Assembly (NCBI GenBank): GCA_016801845.1 | Contig: CM028920.1 | Span: forward strand, 9,332,501 to 9,396,500 | Direction of reading: 5' to 3' | Source: Polydactylus sextarius | Lineage: Eukaryota; Chordata; Actinopteri; Polynemidae | DNA length: 64,000 nt | The notes under the pieces: generated by a model | What the model was told of the DNA's origin: nothing | What the model saw: the letters and a program-made list of their open reading frames with translations, nothing else | Databases searched by the model: none | Position numbers and translations under genes: made by a program | Shown: positions 55,204 through 64,000 of the stretch, in pieces | Layout: every line of letters starts with the position of its first letter | Position numbering within the stretch: the stretch's first letter is position 1

Positions 55204-55317
55204 ATGAAGCGAGGAAAGAAAAAGACAAAAACCCCGGAGGCTGACATTTTCTCCGGGGTGTCCGCCGCAGGGAACCCAGCGTCGAGAGCCCCGAGCTTTG
55301 AACAAACAGAGGACTGA
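55204..55317 (+). CDS. Possible small ORF (37 aa), unknown
   Basis: ATG with A at -3; the product begins MKRGKKKTKTPEADIFSGVS and ends FEQTED before TGA at 55315-55317. It lies in GC-rich sequence, and 83 bp later comes a good splice donor (CAGCAA|GTGAGT, GT at 55401). It could therefore be an upstream ORF in a 5' exon. No family recognised; it may be chance. Confidence 0.2.
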   Translation: MKRGKKKTKTPEADIFSGVSAAGNPASRAPSFEQTED

Positions 55318-55580
55318 GACAAAAATGAGCAGACTGATCCAAGTGCAACAACTTTAAAGGACCGAGGAGAGCTCCCCGCTTGAATCCCATCTGACAGCAA
55401 GTGAGTGTGTAGCCTGTTGTTTGGTGTCGCCTTCTTTCACTCTGTGCAGCCTAATCTCTCCCACTTGTAACTGGAGAGATAATCGACATAGATTAGCGCT
55501 TTGCTGGCGGAGCTTCTTCTTTTATTGCGTAGAAATTTGCGTCAGTATTTGTTTTTTCCCTGGAAAAACGCACGCAATGT

Positions 55581-55623
55581 GGACAAACACAGTGAAACAC
55601 AATGTGTTTCACTGTGTTTGTCC
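55581..55623. repeat. Perfect 43-bp palindrome, 21-bp arms, 1-bp centre
   Basis: Left arm starts GGACAAACACAG and runs to 55601. The centre base is A at 55602, and the right arm (55603-55623) is its exact reverse complement, ending GTGTTTGTCC. Flanks do not extend the pairing. The loop is too small for a microRNA precursor. It could be a recent inverted duplication by template switching, a cruciform-forming site or an assembly artefact. Confidence 0.97.
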
Positions 55624-56456
55624 TGTTCGTGAAGTAAACATTTATAGTCTTCATGTTCAATTCCAACAATTTGCAACAGTCTGCTACTATTATTTAATTT
55701 TTCTATTCACTGGCCTGCCTTGCCAAATGTCTGAGTTAAAAAAAAAAAATCATTATACAATAAATAATAACAGAGCGTCCACAAGGACTTTCAGAATAAC
55801 CTTTATAATGGAGAACGAAAAAATGCTGTATGCTTTTTTCCCCGTTTTTTCAAATATATTCTTTTAACTTTTTATTTCAGAATATGGTTTACATGGAAAA
55901 AAAGAAATTAAAATTTAAAATGGAGAATTTGGCTTAAACTAGTTGGCCAGGGGGCAAAGAGTGTATTAATTAGTAGTGTAATGAAAATGTTTTCTTTTTT
56001 GTAAGCTGGAATTATTTTCATACTTGCTCGTCATTTATCTTGGCTTCGTTTTGATTAAATATAATTGCTTTTTTTTTTAGTTTATTGCTAATTAAACTGG
56101 CACCAGTTTTCTATTTTGTATTTAAACTCATTAACTGTGTCATTTTCTTCTCTGCTCCGTTCAGCTCGTTGGCGTCGTTAATTAGTGATATTGGCTGCAG
56201 GTGCGTTCTGACAGTTTAACGCATGCGCGCACACGTGCACAGCTCTGGGGGTTAATTATTATTTTTCAATTATCCGCGGGTGTGAATGTGAGTTTAAACG
56301 TTCTTTGTTTGAGATTTAATTGTTGGAATAAAAAAAAGGCACCGAAGGCGCAACTCCGTCCCGGGGCCTAACCGAGCCGAGCCAAGCCGAGCCGGGCCTG
56401 GCTGTTCCCCCCAGTGGATGGTAAAGTAGATACAGGAGGAATGTTGATCAGCTTAC

Positions 56457-56520
56457 CGCCTGAGCCAGGAGGTGCTTGGGATTTGATCGAGTAATGACCC
56501 GCCAGTAGGTTCTGCTGCAC
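56457..56520 (-). other. Candidate internal exon of an unidentified minus-strand gene
   Basis: On the minus strand a pyrimidine tract and acceptor (TTTTTGTGTTATTGCAG) precede 64 bases, followed by donor GCG|GTAAGC. One frame reads VQQNLLAGHYSIKSQAPPGS with no stop; the other two frames are also open, so coding status is undecided. I do not recognise the protein. It sits in CpG-rich DNA. It could instead be an untranslated exon of a transcript starting near 57-58 kb. Confidence 0.3.
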
Positions 56521-57649
56521 CTGCAATAACACAAAAAGCAACACGCGGCCCGTCGACAATAAATTAACGGGAATTATAAAACGGATTGTGGCCGTCCTCG
56601 CGGTTCTGCTGGGTTGGTTTTTACAAGTGGAACATGTGTTTTTCTGTACCTTTTTTTTTTTTTTTTTTTTTCTCAGCTCCGGTGCTCAGATGTGATTGGC
56701 TGAGACAATTTGAAAGCTGTAACAAGCACACCATAGAAAAACACGTTATTACCTCCAACAAAAGTCACAACTCATGTTCGTTGACTGCTTTGTGTAGATA
56801 CATGTCAGTAGCTTAATGGTGTAATTCACTGCTGTTGGATTTAAGTAAAGCTATGGTCTCTGTCGTGCGCTTTTACGCACACTCTCCCCTAAGACTGCGC
56901 TATGCTGCAAAACGCCCCTAAAGACAAACCGCATTTAGCTGTTGCTCTTTAACCTACGCATGAATAGAAGAGGTATAAAGTCTTATGAATGCACTTAATG
57001 AGTTAATGTGCTGCTGCCATGGCTGAAGGCGCAGAGCCACGTTTTCTGTGCCAATAGGAACCTCTTTCGTCCTCTCCACACACACATATACACCACAGAC
57101 CGTTGTCAAAGATACCACGACGAGCCAATACCGTAATATATTTAATTCAAGACTAAATTGTAGTGTATATCATTGCATATTAATACATATATCAAAACGT
57201 CCACGTTTTTGGTGCCTTGGCGCACAGACGCACGGCTAATAAATCCAACATGTGTTGAGCTATTATTAGAATTAATAAATTATAGCATTCTGCATCTGCC
57301 TCTTGTTTCTGCGGGGCCCGGAGCCCCGCTAGGCCCACTCTGTTTTCAACAGGTTCAACGTTGTGTTCTCATTACGACCTCCATATGGCTGCCTGTGAAC
57401 ACAGCGAGCCATGGGGCATTTTAGAGCAGGCAGCGCAGTAACAATCAGTCCGTAAAGCGGCGGAGGTATTTGTTGTAAAAGTGAGACTAGTTGAATTATT
57501 TGAGGGGAGAGAGAGAAAAATCTTGACGCAAGTGGTAGTTTGGTCCACTGTTTATTTTCGTTTGCGCGTTATTTTGGCCACACACTAAATTACGCGCATC
57601 AACAAATTACAGGTGAAGTGAAACTTAAGTTAACAAAACATAGTGGGCT

Positions 57650-58111
57650 TTTAGAATATTTAGACACCCCCTCCTCTCTCGCTCGCTCTCCCGTTCTCTC
57701 TCTCTCTCTCTCTCTCTCCCTCCCTCTCCCCCCTCTTGCGCACACATGGTTGGGAAAATCTGGGTTTCATTTTAATGGGGAGTAGCCTACCCGGTTCTCG
57801 CTTTACAACCTATGGATGTACTGGACGCTTTTCAGTTGGTTTGAGCTTCGGGCGCGGATGGGTGCAGTGGTTCACCTCCTCTCGATGTTCCCACTCCTTT
57901 GACTATGTGGCAAACATCTTTCGCGTCTTTTAACATTTTAACGAGGCGATTGTGAGAGAAGAGACGAGAGGCTCTTGCGTTTTGGATAGGACGATCTGTG
58001 ACCGAAGACAACCTGAAGGCTAATTGGCGTGGATCACTCGCAGCGGACGTCTTTTTGAAATTAAAAAAAAAAAAAATTCGCAGACCGCGACAGTCACGCA
58101 CTGACATTTGG
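57650..58111 (+). promoter_or_regulatory. Candidate promoter and non-coding first exon
   Basis: TATTTAGA at about 57656, a CT-repeat tract (57690-57730), then about 380 bp of CpG-containing leader-like sequence ending in a very strong splice donor TTTGG|GTAAGT (GT at 58112). A further GAA|GTAAGT lies at 58224. No downstream coding exon was recognised in the window. Confidence 0.3.
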
Positions 58112-60629
58112 GTAAGTTTATATTTTTCAGGTCAGTGTGCCTGTTTATCGCGCATCCAGCGTGTTCGTGTTTTGTGGAGAGCACATTTCAATTTTACGCA
58201 CCGCTCATTTTCCTAGACAAGAAGTAAGTGACTCGCAGCGCTTGTTGTGACAGGATGCCGATTGCCTGCGATTTGCTTTTACATGAAGGCAATGACTATA
58301 ATTACTTTTATGAGGGGGCTGAGGTCGTGTGACAGTATGTAGATGTTTGGGTCGCGCTGGATCAGAGCGGCGGACACCGCAGACAGGTGTCAGCCTCCTC
58401 GGTTTACAACTCGCAGCAGAAAGAAAAGCAAGAAAAAATAAGAAACAGCCCGCGCCGAGGATTTAATACGAGGTACAAGAGGTGGGCTACAAGGAGCCAG
58501 TGAGCTTTAATAGCGACTTGGATTCGGAGCCAAGTGTGGATGCCAAAGCAAGCAGCGCGCTCTTCGGTTCCCGTCTTCCGCGGCTCTGCCCTTCGCCAAG
58601 TCTCCCGATGCGTTTGTCGCTTCTAATATTTTCCCTTTTCGCTTCGACTCCACATGCGTACTGAAAAACATTTGTATGAAAAAAGGCAATAACTTTGAAA
58701 TACGGCACGAAGTCCTTAAAACATGATTTGTAATTACTGAAGATTGATTTGAAAAGCACCAGAACGAGCTGGAAGTTGTATCTTCTCTTTGGTCTATTGA
58801 GGTTCAGAGTGATGATAGGCTTGATTTGACATTGTGGACAAGGTGTGACGGGAGACGATGGCTTTGACAGTAATAATGAGCTCCACCCTGTGTGCGCTCA
58901 TCTACTCTCCGCTCTCAAGCAGAAACAAGCCTGGAAGTGAAAGCGAGAGTCGCGTACTTCGTTCTTATCTCAACTGCTTCGCTAGACTTAAAGTATGCCC
59001 CTATTGCGCACTGAAACAGTGTCAGCCACTTGACCTACTTCTCACTCTCACCGCAAACGACTGGAATCAGTCCACGATGAAGGCCTCTGATTTCCTCACT
59101 GTTTATCGAGGTCAGAGTCGACCTGAAACATCAGGTTTAAGCTGGGAGAAATACTCAGGGTTTTAATGTGACTGGTAAAGTGAGGTGCTGGTCATCTGGA
59201 GAGCAGCCACCCTCCTTCCATGTTTGTGCAAATTAATCATCATTATTTAATTGCATCACACACCGTGTCCATCAGGAATAAAGTGAGGGAGGTAGAGCCA
59301 GGAGCAACTGTAGACACATGGTGTCGAAGCTAATCCAAGGCAACATAAAGCAGATTTTCTTTTTTTTTTCTTTCTTTTTTGTACTTCAGTATGTGGTATT
59401 TTTAAACCCCGAGACAAGCAGGGAGATGGAGAAGGAGACAGAGAAAACTGCAGAAACACGGATCAATTTCTCCTGCTTTGAAAAGCAGGATTCCTCCGAA
59501 CTCTTGGCTTCATCCACCTGAATGAGAAAAGTCAACAGATCTAATATATTTTTCTTGTACGGTTTTAGCAGTTTGATGGGGGCAAAGTAAAGCTAGATCT
59601 CTCTTTCTGTCAGTCCCTTCTGTTTTTGTTGGGTGTAACCATCCTACCCTCCCCTAGTCGGGCATTTGTCATTTTGGACAAATGAACCTGCTGAAGATGG
59701 TAATAAAATCAAATATCACAAGGAGCTACTACATTAGGCTTTGGCTTGCAATTACACAGCAAAAATATAGTTTTTAAGTCTCAAATGGAAGATTAACACT
59801 GTAATTTGACTCCATGTAAAATTTCACATGTAGATATTTCATTTGGTTCCTTCCTGGATCAGTTCCATCACTAACATGAATCTTTTCAGAGTCCTGGAGA
59901 TGAATGTGGTGTGATAAAGTACCCGCATCACACACGATGTATTCACACATTCATTGTCTCTGCTTTAGAGATTAGAATAGAGATGACCGCTGACTTAAGA
60001 AGCTGCGTGTTTTTCTCATTGAGTGAAAAATTTGGGTGTGTGTATGTGTGCTCACCTTCTCTGTTAAAATACCTGTCATTCGTCGGCGTGACACCCAAGA
60101 TGTGTTTGACTGTGGGGAGAGGATCCACAGGCAAACATTCACATGCTTCATCCTGCCTCTCCCTACACCCTGCAAAGCCCGCATGTGTCAGCCACACATT
60201 TCTTCCAGATGCAGAGGGATGTGTAAGTGTGTGTGTGTGCGTGTGTCTGTGCACATTTAGTACCTATCAAAGGTGCTTATGTGATGCACTTAGTTGATGT
60301 CCTCCACACTGAAATAAACTCATAGTTCTCAGGCATGACGGGAAAACAGATAATTTTTCCAAATGGGTTGTTATTTATGTACTTTTTGTCTGTTGTAGAT
60401 ACATCGCTAATGGACCGGGTGCATGTTTGGTTCTCCCAGCAGTAAGACAATCATGTATAGTAGATGCTAACTCATCTACTCACCTTGCAGAGAGCTTGAT
60501 AGTGGAAGTGCAGAGGGCAAAGCAACGGACTCTTAAAATAACACGCTGCGGCTATAAAGTTGGATCTGTGCGGTGCTAGAATGCTAACCTGTGAACGAGC
60601 ATGTAAGATGTATTTACATCATAGTGACA

Positions 60630-60643
60630 GTGCCCTCTTGTGG
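60630..60643 (-). promoter_or_regulatory. CTCF-type site
   Basis: The minus strand reads CCACAAGAGGGCAC, 13 of 14 positions if the fifth base is allowed to vary; orientation faces the 55099 site. Confidence 0.35.
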
Positions 60644-63312
60644 TTACAGTGATTATAAGGCAAGCAAAAGACAAAGCAAGATTAAAGTTTTAAAAAGCCT
60701 ACATGAGGAAGTTGCTGTGAATGGAGAGGCCTAACAAAATATCTAGGTCAGTTTGTTACCAATATCAAACCAATAGTTATAATTTTTTCAAAAAAAAAAA
60801 AAAATGGACATTTATGTTCTTTCAACTGGGAGACCACTGACCTGTGACCTCTAGATAAAGGTCGCCTGGTGTTCACTAACTTTACAGATGAGAGAGAGTT
60901 GAGGAAAGTAGGGGGGAAAGGGACTTGTCTGAGTCAAGAGACTTGGCGTCCTTTATAATGACTTCATGTATGAGCGAGGGCACATATTATGGAACCCACT
61001 ACCAGAGAGTGTGTGTTAGTATGTCAGAAACGTGTGTTTAAGCATAATGTATGAAACTGTGCAAGTATTACAGGCACTTAATAAAATGATTTGTGTGTTT
61101 TTCCCCCCTGTGAGTTCAAAGCGGGTCCTTGCTTTTGGCTGTGGGGTAGAGGTTGCTCTTGTGCAATGGAAAAAAATCGGGCCGTTTTCCTGTTAGGGGG
61201 GCTTTTTGGGAAAACCGCGGCTCTGCCTACCGCAGCCAGCCTTCAAAGAGCTTTGAAGGAGTGCTCACCTCTCCTCTCCTTAAATCCTTCCATCCCTCTA
61301 AACGAGCTACTTCCTCCCCTATCCAGGAGCACCTCGCCTGCCTCTCCCCGACCACCACCCTTCAACCACACTGCTGCAAGCTGTGGTCAGGGTTATGCTC
61401 AGGTCCATGGGAAATGTTCAATCAAGGAGCCCTCAGTCCACCCACATTTTCTGAATACAGCACACTCGGGGAACTTTAACCTCTCAGCATTTTAGTACGT
61501 CTTTATCAACACTGTAACCCTGTCACATAGCTTTCATCCAGTAACAAACTTTGAACAGGAATCCATGGGTCTGCCCGCCACTGCAGGGCTGTGGGTGTCA
61601 TCCTTTTTCTCAGGCGCATCTTGACAGCACATGTAGGGGAAATATTTCTTGTATTTGAAAACAGATCACAGCTCGACATTGGAGGCTATAAATTTTTTGA
61701 ACTCTTGTCCCTTCACTCCCAAGTCCACCGCTCCGTCAGTTAAAAATCCAAGTTAAAGTACAACATCGTCCTCCCTTGCTCTTGAGTTCACAGCTTTATT
61801 TTTCATTTGTGAAATAGTTATTTGTAACTGGAATACTGTGGGACTTTAGTAGTTTTAAACCTCTGCTTTGATATTAGCAAAGATGCCACTGTTGTGTAAC
61901 ATGCCATGTACCATTTATTAAGCCTCAGATGTGACTCACATCAAATGGATTCTTGTGTGATTATTGTCTTCTGGTTTTGGTCTTGCTCTTTCACAAAGGC
62001 CCCATTATATAGTTACAAACCCTGCTATTATCCATTGTAATGTTGGTTAAATTCAAGTTTTATTTTGTTACTGAGTCTCAGAGGTCATTATGTAATCCTT
62101 TAAACATATATATTAAAATCAGATTTTTAAAATACCATTTGAAGTTCAGTCACCGTGCTGTTGAACTGCTGATTGTTTTTAAATTTACTCTAGAAGAGAT
62201 CTGGCGCGTAGTCAGTATCACATTTGCACTTCGTCTCCATTTATCTTTCACTGACTGTTACCAGAAACAAACAAGTTACTATAAACTGCAGCTAACAGTT
62301 TCTTTTTGCAGGAGAAAACACAACAATGTTTGGATGTGTCGGGACATGCAGTCTGTGTGAAAATGAAACAAAGAGCCTTTCTCATTCTACATAACTTAAT
62401 TTTTGCCTGATCCATTTCTGACAAATTAACCCTGTTTAACCCTGAATTTAGTGAGTCACTGTTGCCCAGAACTTTGTGCTCATATTCTTTCCCCTCCCTG
62501 TACATCCGGTTTTCTCACCAAAAGCACTGATCTCACAGAACTCTTCATTAACAGAAAATACACCACAATTTGTCCTATCAGCATTTTCCCCTCACTTTTC
62601 TGCTAAAGAGTATATGTACATAAATACAGCGGGTTGTAGCTTAGCACGACTTCCCGTCTGTAAAACTGTGAGAACCGACCTGACCTCATATTCCACCTCG
62701 CGCTGTCTGTCTTCTCTCCTCCTGTTCGGTTCTGGATCAGGTTCTGTTGATCTAAAGAACCGCTGTTGGACTTGGGGCCAGCCGTGTGGGCTGAGCCACA
62801 GAAGCTGCTGCATTCCTCTGCTGGGCGTTCAGTATTTCTCCCTGTAGTGTCTCTTGCTGTCAATCGTAGAGATGGAGAGACAGACACACTTTCAATTATG
62901 TTTTAATGATGCTGAATCTTTTGCTTTGTCTTTAACCCCACATGTTCCTGATCCTGTGGTGGACAAACAGAGTGTTGGTGTTGTAACAACTAGTACAGGT
63001 GATGCAGTTTGATATGTTGAACACTGGATTGATTTTCAAGAAAAATCAGATTTTTGTTAGATTAGATCAATTGACAGAAGGACATGTGTGCGCGTACACC
63101 CACACACACACACACACACACACTCATGCCATATAAGTAGACATAAGCAGGCTTTAAAAATTTGTCAGTGATCCTCCTGCTAGTGATCCTCCTGCTAATG
63201 ATGCTCTCAGCTGTGAGAGTTGACCCCCTCCTGCCCTCGGCTCTCCCTGCCCCCCCCCCGCAGTCCCTAATGAATGCCAGTGAGGTGTCTAAACCCCACA
63301 CCCACCAACCGA

Positions 63313-63315
<3 letters not shown>

Positions 63316-63364
<49 letters not shown>
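63316..63364 (+). repeat. CA microsatellite
   Basis: Pure CA run of about 48 bp; smaller runs at 63100-63122 (CA) and 63523-63541 (GT). Confidence 0.95.
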
Positions 63365-63366
<2 letters not shown>

Positions 63367-64000
63367 ATGCAAACAACAGGATCGTCATCACCACTGCAGG
63401 GACGACCATCATCAAGTGGAACTCAAGTAGTGGAAGTGGAAGTAACCACTAATATCTGACCCCTGTCACCTGAGGCCTGTCAGTCACGTTGATTCATCTG
63501 GACAGGTTTATTTACCTATAAAGTGTGTGTGTGTGTGTGTGCACGTGTGCGCAGATAGTATGGACATGATTAGTTCTGAACCAGTTACTCTATGTATCAA
63601 GATTGATCAACAGATTTCGTCAACGCTTTTATAATCATTTATCTGTTATTAAGTTTTCTTTTTCTTTTTTATATCACACAAGTGACATACAAACTGTACA
63701 TGGGTCTGAGAAAGCAGATAGGAATCAACTATCAGATTTTATTCTATTGAGCAACATCAATAATGTGCAGTCTGTTTACAGGAGGGATTTGTGACTTTGT
63801 TGCTGATCTCACAGCTTTTTTATATTCATAAAATGCATATTTCTATGATGATAATGAGAATGAAGGTGGCTCTGTTGTTAGCCTATTAAAAAGTCCTCCA
63901 TGGTTCTGGGCAGCCACTAATAACCCCACCAGGGATTACTGTACAGCAGGCAGGAAGGACAGCAGGACACCATTTGGGGCCTCAGCTTGCTGTCATCCGT

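Larger units (their letters stand above)
55080..58860. other. CpG-rich transcription-start-like region
   Basis: By eye this stretch is much richer in CpG than its surroundings, in blocks around 55100-55400, 56170-56600, 57290-57340 and 57830-58640. It holds plus-strand donors, one minus-strand exon candidate and GC-rich hairpins (for example GCGGGGC...GCCCCGC at 57311-57329). It most likely marks the 5' end of an unassigned gene or of a divergent transcript pair. Confidence 0.45.
58861..64000. other. Non-coding, no gene recognised
   Basis: Contains short poly(A) runs, CA/GT microsatellites (63.1, 63.3, 63.5 kb) and a CTCF-type site. ORFs of about 100-134 codons here have no recognisable domain and no supporting splice signals. 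Confidence 0.5.

Noticed and set aside
55091..55400. Two overlapping minus-strand frames of about 100 codons
   Set aside because: Phe/Ser/Pro-rich shadow translations of a GC-rich segment; no motif.
58858..59166. 102-codon ATG frame just right of the CpG-rich region
   Set aside because: A Cys-containing product without family resemblance. It could be a leader ORF but nothing supports translation.
61091..61495. 134-codon frame, plus strand
   Set aside because: No recognisable domain, Ser/Pro-rich composition, no supporting signals.

Overview
The window is vertebrate genomic DNA, almost certainly from a percomorph-type teleost. The evidence is two recognisable vertebrate genes with intron-exon structure, many CA/GT microsatellites, a tRNA-derived SINE and several decayed fish-type dispersed repeats. 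The genes are compact by mammalian standards. No bacterial, viral, CRISPR or plasmid-like content is visible. Assignments rest on reading the translations and splice sites by eye and on recalled family sequences; nothing was searched.

Layout. (1) About 1-23.5 kb, plus strand: ankfn1 (ankyrin repeat and fibronectin III domain protein, the vertebrate relative of Drosophila wide awake). Eighteen coding exons between 3683 and 20964 join in phase to an 1163-residue protein. A non-coding 5' exon and promoter must lie further left. The 3' UTR probably runs to paired AATAAA signals near 23.48 kb. (2) 23.5-39.5 kb: intergenic DNA with microsatellites, G-rich tracts, an eroded Tc1/mariner-like element (31.24-31.98 kb), an old dispersed repeat split by a SINE (35.06-35.87 kb), and segments that look like conserved regulatory DNA. 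(3) 39.5-42.3 kb, plus strand: a single-exon noggin gene (206 residues, secreted BMP antagonist). It has a TATA-like element, a perfect PBX/PREP-type decamer and G-rich promoter, a long leader with many upstream ATGs, and a 3' UTR with a G-quadruplex-like tract and several poly(A) signals. (4) 42.3-55 kb: non-coding DNA with repeats and candidate enhancers. (5) 55-58.8 kb: CpG-rich DNA with good splice donors on the plus strand, a possible small ORF, one convincing but unidentified minus-strand exon (56457-56520), and a perfect 43-bp palindrome at 55581-55623. This is probably the 5' end of one or more transcripts that leave the window or are non-coding. (6) 58.9-64 kb: no gene recognised.

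The ankfn1-nog order and orientation match the human 17q22 arrangement, so this is a conserved syntenic block. The two products are not known to work together. ANKFN1/WAKE is a neuronal adaptor linked to circadian and sleep output; noggin is a developmental BMP inhibitor. The likely reason they stay adjacent is that noggin enhancers lie in and around ankfn1. That is an inference; it can be tested by cross-species alignment and chromatin data. I found no evidence for a new enzymatic or defence system; the most unusual objects are the 55-58 kb transcription-start region and its palindrome.
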